Assembly: GCF_020085105.1 (NCBI RefSeq)
Contig: NC_058047.1
Coordinates: 2,756,501 to 2,820,500, forward strand
Direction of reading: 5' to 3'
Source of the DNA: Siniperca chuatsi
Taxonomy: Eukaryota > Chordata > Actinopteri > Centrarchiformes > Sinipercidae
Length of the DNA: 64,000 nucleotides
Position 1 is the first letter of the stretch, and every line of letters begins with the position of its first letter. A program made the position numbers and the translations under genes. Below, one piece after another: positions 1-11,160 of this stretch. The notes under the pieces are model-generated. The model ran no database searches, had not been told where the DNA came from, and saw only the letters and a list, made by a program, of their open reading frames with translations.

Positions 1-595
1 ACAAGGATTTCAAATGAGCTCTGTAGAAGGAGGTTAGTGAAGGCATGGGATCCTAATAAAGAAATTACAAAGTGGAGTTTTTTATCCAGAGGATGTATCT
101 GAGTCCCCAGGAGCAAGAGAGGTAATCTAACAAACGTCCATCTGCAGGAGAAGCTGATGAACGGAGGAGAGTGGACTCTGCACTGTCTGGGAATTTCATT
201 TGTCTGTGCTGGTATTGTGGGTAAACCAGTTTGGGAAGCAGCTGCACACTGCAAAAAAAATCTTAGACTGCCCCAAATCTTTTTTGGCAACATCAAGTCA
301 GTGTTCAGCCCGATTGTTCTAGTTACTGTTTAAAGATGCAGACACTCCTCTCTAAGTTGATTTCTAATGGAGACAGGTTCAAATATTTTTACATCACTGG
401 CAGATTTTTTCATGTTTTAAGAAAGCAGGGTTTTTAGGACTCAACTAGAGACAGATATGATAAGTGGACGGGTTTTTTTTGTTTGTTTTTTTGCAGTGTA
501 CAGGTCTGCCTTTAACTTCTCCCTTTCTCTGTTATCAAATGTATTCTGGTCCTGTCCAATCCTGAGTGTGCCTGCTCTCACACAAAGAAGCTAAC

Positions 596-597
<2 letters not shown>

Positions 598-629
<32 letters not shown>
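598..629. repeat. (GT)n microsatellite
   Basis: An almost pure GT dinucleotide run of about 15 units. It sits directly beside one of the complex-sequence blocks. Confidence 0.95.
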
Positions 630-631
<2 letters not shown>

Positions 632-639
632 CTGTGTGC

Positions 640-800
640 ATATGTCCTTGGAGGCTGAGCTGGAAGTGTTGCTGCCGCTGCTGCTCAGGCGGTTTTGTTG
701 AGATAAATCTGCCCCATCTCTCGCCTGTCATTTACAAAGGCTGAGCTAACCAAGGCGAGCGATGTAAACATCATCTGACGGGAGGTCAATAGACACCAAC
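640..800. promoter_or_regulatory. Candidate conserved non-coding block 1
   Basis: Complex, non-repetitive sequence between a GT microsatellite and ordinary AT-rich DNA. It contains short words resembling developmental factor sites (CTGTCATTTACA, of MEIS/PBX type; ACAAAGG, of SOX/TCF type; GATAA). No coding frame or splice signal fits. The regulatory call is inference from sequence texture only. Confidence 0.25.
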
Positions 801-1194
801 AGCCAGCATGCCGGTGTAGAGAGAGTGGGAGGTGTGAGCTGTTGTCTAAAGCTCAATAAAATGCAAGACATAACTCATAGATTTGTCTTCTTTAAGGAGA
901 TCATAGATATGGTTTGAATCAATTTAATGCGCTGTTTGTTAGCTTTAGCATAATCTGTTCATTCCAAACACAAAGGACTTCATTGAGTTCCATCACAGAT
1001 ATGACTGTGTGAGAGCAGCTGCCCATCTCCTGCTTTTGATAAGGCAGTAAACACAATAGCATCAGAATAATGAATATGGGCAATATACATCTAATATGCA
1101 TATATATAGCTGCCTGTGTCAATAAGTAAGCGACAGAGGCGTAGACAATGAAAGGAGACAATAAATAAAGTGTTGATCTATTCTGTTCTATTTA

Positions 1195-1545
1195 TCTGTG
1201 GTATAAATCTGCCTTTTGGCCACAGGGCCCCTGCGGCGCATCTAATCAAAGAGCCAATAACCTTCAGGTGGTCAGAATAACAGAGATTTAATGAGCAATT
1301 CCAGCAGGCGTTATGAGAGGCCGTCAGTGGTCTTTCTCCGCCAAGTGATTCGGAAGTGACCAGGGCGGAGATTTATTACTGGGGCTGATTTTAAAGAATT
1401 TAATGAATCACAGTGACCTCCGTGTCTAGGAATGTACTCTCAAAACGTAATCCAATACAGATTGCTCTATGCTTTAATATCTCATCAGTAAGAGGAAAGA
1501 TTAGCCCGATTTAATAATGCAACTCCAATTACTTCTGCTTTAAAG
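1195..1545. promoter_or_regulatory. Candidate conserved non-coding block 2
   Basis: About 350 bp of complex sequence rich in homeodomain-like TAAT cores (for example ATTTAATGAGCAATTCC, TTTAATGAATCA) mixed with GC-rich words, unlike the repeats around it. No open frame of note and no repeat family recognised. It could be an intronic or distal enhancer. This is inference. Confidence 0.3.
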
Positions 1546-1582
1546 CTGCACCAATAAATATCTTTATATTAATAATGGAAAC

Positions 1583-1935
1583 TATGTGTATGTGAAAGGG
1601 GTCACACATGACAAACCCACAGAGAATTATCAGCTCACTGTTTCGGTTTTACAGCCCAAAACAAAGAGTTTTACAATGAGTCTGAACTGTTCAGGTTCAG
1701 TCTCAGCTGTTTCAGCGAAAAGCTCTAATAAACCCACTGTGCACTACCTATTCGGCTTAAGATGTAGCAGCCGTGAAGCAGAGCAGACATGATTAGTGAC
1801 TAGCTAGTGAACACAGTGACGCGTTTAACAGCTAAATGCTTCTCATGAGTTGGTGGAGAGCAACCCAGAGAGAAAAGAAGTGTTTAATTCATCGGGTGGA
1901 CACAAACACCACTCCAAATGAATGCTAATGCTGCT
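1583..1935. repeat. Dispersed teleost repeat (AAAGGGGTCAC... family)
   Basis: Starts with GTGAAAGGGGTCAC, then ACAAACCCACAGAGAATTATCA, and continues with the same succession of words as a second copy at 38150-38470 (CACTGTGCACTACCT versus CACTGTACACTATCT; TTAACAGCTAAA versus TTAGCAGCTAAA). Shorter pieces are seen near 8520-8690, 9690-9730 and 14240-14270. Class is unknown. Edges are approximate. Confidence 0.6.
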
Positions 1936-2749
1936 GTGTGTCTGCTGGATCGACTTTTAAATGACGCTTGACAAAAAAAAAAAAAAAGAAGTCTGCTGTC
2001 CTTAAGATATTTCCAGGATCCTCAAAGACTCATGAGCAAAGATATCTTCTTGTTCGATTTGTACAACTTGAACCAAATTAAAAACTTCTTAGCTTTACTT
2101 TATTAGTTATAATTGTCTATATTAACATCACTTTATTACTATTATTATTATTTGCTATTTCTAAACACAAGAACATCACATATTTGTCTTTGTCATTTCA
2201 TGTATCAAACCAGCTACCGTCGCTGTTTGGATTAGTAGAAACTTGGGAAACAGGTGAAAAATCATTTATATTGTGCGGGAGATGGAACATTTTTAGAAGA
2301 GTCCTTGAGGATTATGGAAATTCTTTCAGAGAAAGATCATCAGTTATTTTTCAAGTGATGTGTAGCTCGGTGACTTGAATGCAGTAATAAATGAGGGGCA
2401 CAAACTATTATTTTCAAATTATATATAAGCATACAAACAAGTGGATGGAAATGTGCCTGATGACTAATGCCACCAAGCATCGCCTTTTATTACAACAAAG
2501 TAATGCTCAGCTGAATGTATCCTCTTAAGAACAATAACCAATTAGCAGTCGGTGAGTCACTGCAGTAAAAGATATCGATAATTATTTCAAAAACAGCAAA
2601 ACGCTGTAAAGCAACAAGAGATCTATGACACATGAAGCTTTGAAGATTGTTATTGTGTGTGTAGGTGTACACTCTACTGATAGATGTGTTATCGTCCCCC
2701 CATCACTGTGCTGCGTTACTATAGGCTTTGTCCTGCCTGTCCACCATGT

Positions 2750-2752
<3 letters not shown>

Positions 2753-2781
<29 letters not shown>
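2753..2781. repeat. (GT)n microsatellite
   Basis: About 14 GT units. It creates spurious valine/cysteine-rich or threonine/histidine-rich open frames on the two strands, which are not genes. Confidence 0.95.
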
Positions 2782-2783
<2 letters not shown>

Positions 2784-2837
2784 TGGTATGTTTGTAGGGG
2801 CCCATATCAGTGTGTAAGCATGTGAGTGTGTGTTTAA

Positions 2838-3000
2838 CGGGACGCGGTGAGGCGCACAGCCGAGTGACAGTGATGAATTAGCTGGCTGGTAATAACCCTC
2901 GCTGATCTCAGCCGCTCTCCCAGCTTCTTGGGGGGCACTTTTAATTGTGGCATGTATCCCAGTATCCCCTCGGGCATTTCGTACGCCTGCCCCCTTCACT
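2838..3000. promoter_or_regulatory. Candidate conserved non-coding block 3
   Basis: GC-balanced, complex sequence with motif-like words (GATGAATTAGCTGGC, GGTAATAACC, CACTTTTAATTGTGGC), flanked by GT-rich DNA. It is the least repeat-like part of the left end. No exon structure fits. Call is inference. Confidence 0.3.
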
Positions 3001-3434
3001 GTACACACACCGAAGGAAGAAAATGCACTTTTAGACACACAAGCCTGATAGACACACGGTTGCACGTGGCCACATGCACATACAGTAAACCACACACTCT
3101 CCCTCCTCATCAAATGGGTCTTTGTGTGACTGTATGCGATGGTATTATTAATAAAAATGGAAAAAACAGACTGAGGAAAGGAGGAGGGAAGGCGTGAAAG
3201 AAGGCTAACCTGTGTGTTTGTGAAGGAATTCTTTCACAACAAAAGACTCTTCTCCTGCCTGAAACATAACCTGCCTTTTTTACACTTTGGATAAACACAA
3301 ATAGCAGACAAAATGGGTCCTGACCAAAGCCATCAGGAGCATCAATATATATGTAAATGCCCCCCCTCCCCATTTACGACCTAAAAAAGGAGAAGAAGAA
3401 TGGAGAATAATGGCTCGGTCAATTTTTGATTTAT

Positions 3435-3570
3435 GTTCATTTTTTCCAGGTGCCAGGCCAGGGCTGTTTATTTCCCAAGTGCTTTGTGTGAGAGAAGATT
3501 AATTTAATTTCTGATGAATAGGCGACTCCCAGAGAATTACCTTCCCTGCCCGTGAAATCAGTGTTTTATT
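3435..3570. promoter_or_regulatory. Candidate conserved non-coding block 4
   Basis: Complex block with an AGATTAATTTAATTTC core, which has overlapping homeodomain-type ATTA/TTAAT words, bounded by GC-rich words. No coding or repeat assignment found. Call is inference. Confidence 0.25.
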
Positions 3571-3799
3571 TTCAGGGGTTTCTATAGTGTGGTGTGTGTA
3601 TAAGTGTGTGTATATGTGTGAGACTGTTGAGACTTTGGCGGTAAAGGCTCTGCAGTGATGTGATGTGCTTTTATACCCATCCACATGAGCGTATTTGCAT
3701 GTATAGGCCTCTCATCTACACACTGGACTCTACAAGAGATAGTGTGTAGTGCCGGGGCTTTTAAAAAGGGTTTTTTTTTTTTTACCTTTGATGGAGCTA

Positions 3800-4190
3800 G
3801 GCTAAGTGTTTTGGGAAAAATGCCCATGGACATTTTCAGAAAGTAAAAATATTTTTGGTAATTGTGAACTTTTGTGGACAGTGATGACATTTTTTCGATA
3901 GTCAGGGCCATTTCAGAAACATTTTTGGAAAGTGTGGGCATTTTAGAAAGTGAGGATATATTGGAAAATGAGGACATGTTTGGCCAGGGAGAAAACTTAA
4001 GAAAAGTAAGGAAATATTTTTGCAAGTGGGGACTTGTTGCCCTGTCCTTATAACTTCAAATGTGTTTAAGGGGATGAAGAGTTGGTTTTGGGGTAAAGTT
4101 AGAATTGGGTTCACTTTAAGGTTAGAGGTTAGGGAATACATAATGTTAATGAGGGTCCTTACGTGTGTGTGTGTGTATGTGTGTTTTCCT
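3800..4190. repeat. Degenerate minisatellite with GT tract before a tspan1 exon
   Basis: Imperfect repeats of a roughly 25-35 bp unit built on GTGAGGACATTTTGGAAA variants (3830-4000), then TTAGGTTAGGG-like words (about 4090-4135) and a GT run (4161-4190). The tract ends inside the polypyrimidine/acceptor region of the next tspan1 exon, so its length variation sits directly beside a splice site. Confidence 0.6.
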
Positions 4191-4193
4191 CAG

Positions 4194-7100
4194 GCTGAGG
4201 GGATCCTCAGAGCGTGGGCGACCCCTGCTTTACAGAACGATTATGGCAGTACACCTGTGGTCACTAAGATCTGGAACACCACCATGACAGAGGTACAGTA
4301 TCTCTGAAGTCCTGCATCATATCATGTGCATGTTTTGAGCTTAAAGGAATGTACTGGTTTTGGATTCATTAGCTCTTAACTATAAAGTGCATTTGTATGA
4401 ATACTTAATGTTCCTGCTGATCATCCAAATCACATAATCAGGTTTTAAATTCATTTTCCACCTTCTTGCAGCCACTGTTTTCAGTTCGTCTCCATGAAAA
4501 TCAACTTGCTGAATCTTGAAACCTGCTGCATAATCTATCACAGTCAAACGCGTTTTATTTATTATTTATATGAAAGTTACATTATTGACATTATTGTTTT
4601 ATATAAGTATAAGTTATAAGTATTTTCGTGTCTCATCTGTGGTGCACAGAAGGATTCTCCAACAAATTGCAACTGATAATTGTCTGCTAACAAATATTAC
4701 ATTGATGAGCTTTGTTTTCAACAAAGACACACTGTATCCAAATTCCACACCATGAAGTATACACTACAGTAATATTTTGTCAGTTCAGTGTTTTGTCAGT
4801 ATACAAGAAGTATATTTTGTACTTTTAAAAGTTATTACACAACATGTGCGCCAACGTATGCCAATGAAACTGCAACTCTGGAAAACTACTGCCAGTTTAT
4901 AATTTAAAAAATTCACAACTAGCAACCAAAAATATTAGTTTTTGTTGAATGCAACTCCATTTCTGTTGCATGTATATGTATCCTGTCACCTTTAAGTAGA
5001 ATAATTCAGTTTATTTTGGAAAATGCACCGTGTGCGCAATATACACTGAAATGATGATATTACAGCTAGTTTTTGACACAGCTGATAGTGTAATTTAGTG
5101 GCACATATTTAAAAATAGTTAATAAATAAAAACCCACAAACATACTAAACACAGAGTAACCCTGGGGATTTTGGGGCTGTGGTGCAGTTGCCTTCTTGGC
5201 AATTCAGAATTATATTTCAGTCTGCGTGCTGGCATGTCTCATTTTATACTTAATGTGAGCATAGTAAATACTAGAAAATGTTTAGAATTACTGTAGTATA
5301 TAAAGGAACGCGCAGGGTTTAACTGACTTACTTGAACCGACTAATTCAATATACTCTCTGGAACACTGTTCTGCTGTGTCCTTCACTGAGCTGAACTAAT
5401 AAAAGTTAGACAAACTGCCTGTGGCTAAAGTTTCTGGATTGAAATCAAACAAAAGCACTAACGGAATCTCAACTCCACACTGTGCATAATATCTGTTGGC
5501 TTTTGTCCGTTAGTTCACCTCAGCTCACCTGCACACAATAGCTTCAGTCAAAGTAACTCTGGGAGCTTCCATCTCACATTTTAACTCACTCACTGAAAAA
5601 GAAACTTTTATTCTCACTAGTGTGACAGGTTACCAATGATTAGGTTTACATGGGCAACGTATAATAAAACTGTCAAGCAATGTCAAACCTTGTGTTAAAA
5701 AAACATATATTCTTGCTGTTCGTAGGTAAATGGAATTTAGTTTATAGTGCTCAAAGTTTCTAAAAGTGACATTTGTAAAACTTTGCCAGAAACAGAGTCA
5801 TGGTCACTTGAGATAACCCACCGACTTCACTGTTAAGTTTTCAACGGTTCTGTTCTGAATGTAAATGCAGAACAATACAGAGTAACAACAGCTGAACTGA
5901 CAACATGAACTCGCGCAGCAGCGAAGCGCTTACTAAACGTTAATTGACAAAAGTTTACTAAGAAGAATTCACGATGGAGATGGATAATGCTTGTGGATAA
6001 AAACTACATCGTTATCCACGAAACATTCTTCTCAAATGTTTTCCTGCTGTGTGATGACGGTTTGTTTTCCTTCCTCTCCCAGCTGAAGTGTTGCGGTTTC
6101 ACCAACTACACAGACTTTGTGGGTTCTAAGTTTGAAAAGGAGAACGGAGGAAACCTGCCGCCCAGCTGCTGCGGGACCAACAGTGCCGCCTGCAGCTCGG
6201 ACGAGGCAGAGCGCAGCGCTGTGCCGGTGAGATGGAAAACACCACTGCAATTTAGTATAAGAAACACATACAAAGTATAGGCAGAAAAGGAAAGTCTATT
6301 CAGTGTACCCTCATTGATATAAATGGGACGGACAGATATTAGAAACATCTCGAAGTATAATGCAATACAATGTTGCCCGACCTTGTCGGAAATCAAAACA
6401 GACTCAAGGGCAGGACACGTGATATTGTTTAAATATGGGGGTAGGAGCGCACATTTCAGCCTCTCCTGGAAGACATTCATAGTGTTGCACTCGGTTGTTC
6501 ACACGAAAAGTGACATCAATTTTGCGTCAAGAAAGAAAAAAGAGAGTTCAAACCCTGGCTCCTCTCTAACCTCTGCACAGCTGGCCAATCACAACCTGAA
6601 GTGGGTGTGAATGTCGGACGGTCGGTTTCAGAAGGTTACGGAGATGGTCGGACAAAGCCCCCCCCCAATCCGGTGTCGGAAAGTTGTGGGGGAGGGGGTT
6701 CCCGAAGCTATGTGACCATCCTACAAGCACTTCTGACAATTGTTTACCATGTTCACCATCTCAGTGTAGCCTGTTAGCATGCTAACATTTGCTAATCAGC
6801 ACTAAACACCAATTACAGCTGAGGCTGATGGGAATGTCATTAGTTTTGCAGGTATTTGGTCATAAACCAAAGTATTGGACAAATTCAAATTCTTACCTGA
6901 TGATACATAGGAAGGACATGAACGTCTGAACCAAATTTCATGGCAATTCATCTGATAGTTGTTGAGATATTTCAGTCTGGACCAAGGTGGTGGACCGACC
7001 AACCAGCAGTGCCCTGCCTTCAGCTCCGTCACTAGCGTGGATAAAAATAACAAGTCAGATAAAATAAAAAAATTCAAGGACATTGATTTTTCATGATTTT

Positions 7101-8144
7101 TTTTTTTAAAACATTGATAAATGAATAATAATAATAATGAATTGATAGTTAGAATTAGATATATTAGCTACTGTATATTAGGTGCAGCGAGCATTAATTT
7201 CCTCATGCTGAAAATGTGTTTTACATTGCAACATAGTGAATGTATTATTTCCGGCCATTGGTGCCTTCATTTGTTGTCTAATGTGTATCATGTCGATTTG
7301 TCACGAATTGATAATTATAGATATTTAGACAAAGACTTTCCTCCTCAGGGCTGTTTTAAAGATATCCTGGAAAACCTCAAAGAACACGCCAACACTGTGG
7401 GAGGCATCGCAGCAGGAATAGGAGTCTTAGAGGTAAAATAACATGAAAAGGAAATGCAACATATTTGAACGTGTGCTCATTTTGGCTGAAAAACAGTGCT
7501 TCAGTACATATGAAAGTGCTTAAAAATCCCCAATCAACAAACTCCAGCTGTAAGGGGATTGTCTTGGTTAAAGTCAGTAATAGTAATATCCTTATTATCA
7601 AACATGCATGTCGGCAGGAGATATGAACCCCAGACATCTTGGCTGCAGTTTTCCTGAGCATGAGCCTAATTAGCCCATGTGAGCTGGATAGTTTTGTGAA
7701 AGCAGTTATGGGGGAAACATTGAAAAATAACAGTCCTTATTCAGATAATAGTACAGTATCTGTACAGTGTTAAAGTCAAGGCCTTCAGTTTCAATAGCAG
7801 TTCTCTGCTCATGGATTAAGGGTCAGAGCTCCAAATCTGTAACTCTTGTGGGTGACATTTTTACATTTTTACGAGAAAGGATGCATGTTAGAACTTTTTG
7901 ATGTATAATTTGTGTGTGAAGAGTTAACACTGCAGGAATGAGAGCAGTTTCAAATTGTTTTTCATAGTCTATTTTTTTTTTTTACTATGGACTTCTGTAA
8001 CATCTGATTAACTACAAAGTCCGCCCGGTTTTAGTAAATATAATGCAAAAACAGATTAACATTTGTATTATCTTGTTTCCTCAGATTGCTGCCATGATAG
8101 TGTCCATGTACCTCTACTGCCACCTGGACAACAGAGTCAGCTGA
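4194..8144 (+). CDS. tspan1: Tetraspanin-1, last four coding exons (5' part outside the window)
   Basis: Four exons with clean GT-AG borders and an unbroken frame: 4194-4292, 6083-6226, 7349-7432, 8085-8144 (TGA stop). They encode the large extracellular loop, TM4 and the short C-tail. Visible hallmarks are the loop start AEGILRAW, then LKCCGFTNYTDF with the tetraspanin CCG motif, a second PSCC pair, GCF, and the last membrane segment GGIAAGIGVLE-IAAMIVSMYLYCHL. The CCGFTNYTDF and AAMIVSMYLYC stretches match tetraspanin-1 as I know it. Tetraspanins organise membrane microdomains with integrins and other partners. All visible introns are phase 0. TM1-TM3 exons are missing, so the gene begins before this window. 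It converges on pomgnt1, as in human. I am confident of the family, and of tspan1 within it. Confidence 0.9.
6715..7040. repeat. Dispersed teleost repeat inside a tspan1 intron
   Basis: Contains GTTAGCATGCTAACATTTGC followed later by TTTCATGGCAATTCATC and TAGTTGTTGAGATATTTCA, a word order I recognise from a very common percomorph interspersed repeat. Class unknown. Edges approximate. Confidence 0.55.
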
Positions 8145-8359
8145 GACTCCTTCAGGGAAAACATGACAGGAATTATTTTGTTTTTTAATCTGCATTATTT
8201 AACAATCAGTCTCTTTCCTTTCTGGTTTCCCCTTTTTTCAGGGAGATTTCCAGCTTTACTATAAAGTAATGTTTATGATGAAAAGAATCCAGTGATTGTA
8301 TTTTATATAAAGTGAAAAGTTTATAAGCACCTGCAGAGTGTATATATTTCATATTTGCC

Positions 8360-8365
8360 AATAAA
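8360..8365 (+). terminator. Probable tspan1 polyadenylation signal
   Basis: AATAAA about 215 nt after the tspan1 stop codon, in an AT-rich 3' UTR. It is the first canonical hexamer downstream of the stop. Confidence 0.65.
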
Positions 8366-8681
8366 ATATATGAGACAGCATTCACTGAGTGCTGACTGCA
8401 TTTACCTGATTGTTCCCTGTGAATTTATTTTCTGGATCTTGAGACTTTTCATCAAATGTAAATGGTGCCACAATGAATCAATATTTTTTTTATATTAACC
8501 ATAGATCAAATTACTATGTGAATTATGAAAGGTGTCACTTGCAGTTCTGAACCCGTAGAAAATGATCACCTACTCTGCAGCTCTACGGAGATATTTAGCC
8601 TGTTTTAGCTCCTAGTTTTGGTTTACGGCACATTTCCTGACTGGCTCAGTCTCAGGCTGTTTTCATCAAACACCCTGTGAT

Positions 8682-8754
8682 ACACCCGGGCCGCTGTGGT
8701 AAGGACTCAGCCTTAATGGTACGCGCTCTACCAGGTGAGCTACCGGGCGCCCCA
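8682..8754 (-). repeat. tRNA-derived SINE head (truncated)
   Basis: Read on the minus strand it begins GGGGCGCCCGGTAGCTCACC and contains TAGCTCACCTGG, an RNA polymerase III A-box, then AGAGCG and a GGCCCGGGT stretch where the B-box should be; the B-box is damaged. This is the 5' tRNA-like head of a common percomorph SINE. The body is missing. It is not a functional tRNA gene, because no cloverleaf T-arm can be completed. Confidence 0.7.
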
Positions 8755-8984
8755 ACCGGTAGTGTTGTTAAATTATCCAGGAGATGCCTGTGTTTGTATG
8801 TTTAGGAATATTGAGGATATATTAAAAGAAAACCTGGAAATGACAATTTACAATGGGGAAAAATGCATCCAGGACCAGCGACTCCAACCACTTCATAACT
8901 CTATGATAAACACTTCCTGAGAAATTGTCGATGTTGTTTTGTCTTTATTCTCGGTATCATGATTGAGATTAGGGATGGATTACT

Positions 8985-9190
8985 GAACGGGCCTTGGGGC
9001 CCACGGGGTCAGGGAGCCCCTGGGCTTCACCTGCAAAATGTCTCTGAAAGAGACGCTAAAGGACCCCAAAGAGACCCAAAACGACTTTTGCATCTCTTTA
9101 AGTTTGACCCAATTGCTCCTATGTAGTAGAGGTGGGGGGCCTTTTACATAATTGTGCCCAGGGGCCCAATGTTTCATGATCCATTGATAA
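8985..9190. repeat. Dispersed repeat with GACCCAAAACGAC words
   Basis: Contains AAAGAGACCCAAAACGAC and GGGGCCCAATG-type words flanking a central part, which I recognise as a recurrent fish repeat. The short open frame on its minus strand is not considered a gene. Confidence 0.4.
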
Positions 9191-10608
9191 GTGAGATGTC
9201 CAAGGCTACAATTTATCCTTGTTTTCAATACTAATAAGACTGTACTGCCCTGCTTTACTTAAAAACATGTATTTATTGTTTCCTCTAGGCCATGCATGTG
9301 AAAGAAAGCAGCAGAGCTTAGTACATCTTTTGTCCTTTGTACTATTTAATAATGGTCTAATCTCCTGCCCTTGAAGATTGCATGCATTGTGACACGAGGC
9401 TAAGTTAATATTGACCAATAAAAGGCCTGACAATAGACAGGAGGTAGAGCATTGTTCAGCCGTGCAGCAGGTTATCTATCGCTCCTGAAACAGTGCTTTC
9501 ATCCCATTTCCTCAACCAGCAACCAGACACTTTGTTCAACTGTTTCTGTATGACACACGAGAAAACTGCAACGAGAGAGTACGAGAGAGTCACTCATTTA
9601 AAGACACAAAGGGCGTGATACCTAAAGTACAATACAAAGACAGATTCTTCCCAGGACATGCTATTGCTATTTATTATAGTATCATAGTGACAAACCCACA
9701 GAGAATTATCACTAACTCTGCAGCTGAGGTTCTGTAGGCATTTTACAAATCAAAAACAAAAGGCACTGTCATTTCTTTTTTCTATTCATTTTTTTGTTCT
9801 CTTATCTTGCTCTCATTCTCATGAGCTTTACACTCACCACTCTGTTGCTGAGTTGCTCTTTTAAGCAGGAATCCTTTGTTCATTCACCATTTTCTTTGCA
9901 TTTAATTCCAGTTGCTCATTTCATTATATTTTAAGCTACCGTCAGTTCAACTTGGCACTTCTTGGAGGCGATTCACATTACAAGGGAGTCGAAGTGCATA
10001 ATCCTTCCTTTTTCCAACTGGGACTTTTTGAGTAGTGCAGAACGCCATAGTAAAAGATGTAATACATAAGAGGAGACTTAGACAATAATATAAGGAACAA
10101 AATGTGCGGTTATTTAGACAAAGCACAGAAAACTGTTGATATTGACACAATATGGCTCATATATTTAAATAGGTACAGTTGAAGTTCATAAAGTGCAATG
10201 ATAAGTTGTGGTGGTGTGTATGTACTGTAGGTGTCATTGTGTATGTATGTATGTGGAGGTACTGTATTTGTCACATGTTGGGGGAGGGGGTGTGTATGTT
10301 TAAATGTGAATATGTGAGCGGATGAAGGGAACACAACTTCCTGTTCTTCCTATTGTTCTCCTTTTTTATGTGTTTAATGATACAATAATACAAAATAAGC
10401 TTTGTTGTATTATATATTCTGCTGTGGCCACACACTAATGTGTGTCATGGAAATCAGGCTTCTTGAAATGGAGATCCAGGGAGGGAAAGGGAGCAAGAAG
10501 ACAAACCATGTTTGTTCTTCCATCCAATTATACACCGGCGAGGTATTTTGAGTTAAATCTGTCACCATCTCAGTGCTGCTGAGCTCCATGTTTAACTATA
10601 ACCCCCGG

Positions 10609-10611
<3 letters not shown>

Positions 10612-10642
<31 letters not shown>
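10612..10642. repeat. (CT)n(CA)n compound microsatellite
   Basis: CT run passing directly into a CA run. A second, pure CA run lies at 10739-10764. Confidence 0.9.
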
Positions 10643-10644
<2 letters not shown>

Positions 10645-11069
10645 AAATCAATATTCCATCTACATCTCAGCCATACGCCTCTGAGCTCGACTCATCAGAA
10701 TGCTCAATAGGTCAAAAATGACATTTAAAAAGCGGCAAACACACACACACACACACACACACACTTAACGATACGAACCAGCGACTTCTGACTGACAGGC
10801 CCAAATGACCAGGTTTGGAGCTGGAGCTGGAGATGACAGGTGTGTGTGTGTACAATCAAACAAATGCTTGCTACATGACCCTATTGCTATTACTTTACAT
10901 TCAGTCAGGAAATCCATCTTAATTAGACCTGATGCAAATGTTTTCCAGCAGACAGATTCGTAAACAGTGACGTCAGCTCACCAACACACGACAGACTTCA
11001 ACACCAGTGTGGTCCCTGTTGATGAGGTGGATAAAGGACGGATGGTTTTCCTGCACCCTGAGCTGTCTT

Positions 11070-11160
11070 CAATCAGATCAATTCTAGTTTATTGGTTCTT
11101 ATGTTCGTAGTTTTGTCCATTGTTTCTATCAGTGATAATAATTTTGTACCATGTTAATTG
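11070..11160. repeat. Single arm of a MITE also present in a pomgnt1 intron
   Basis: TCTAGTTTATTGGTTCTTAT then TAGTTTTGTCCATTGTTTC and ATCAGTGATAATAATTTTG follow the same word order as the terminal inverted repeat of the element at 28748-29395. Only one arm is recognisable here. Confidence 0.5.

Larger units (their letters stand above)
1..4193. other. Gene-free stretch upstream of the first visible tspan1 exon
   Basis: No coding exon could be supported here on either strand. The tetraspanin exons that should come earlier (cytoplasmic N-terminus, TM1-TM3) were looked for and not seen, so this is probably the inside of a long tspan1 intron or lies further from that gene. It holds GT microsatellites (598-629, 2753-2781), one dispersed repeat (about 1583-1935), a degenerate minisatellite (about 3800-4190), and four complex-sequence blocks listed separately as possible conserved non-coding elements. 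Short open frames in the stretch overlap microsatellites or lack splice and family support. Confidence 0.6.

Noticed and set aside
2703..3113. 136-codon minus-strand frame rich in Thr/His
   Set aside because: It runs through the GT microsatellite and a complex block; no family resemblance, no splice partner.
4090..4135. Telomere-like TTAGGG words
   Set aside because: Degenerate and part of a known type of fish minisatellite; no tandem array of true telomere units.
8682..8754. Possible tRNA gene
   Set aside because: Only the A-box half is intact and the sequence matches a SINE head; no acceptor stem pairs.
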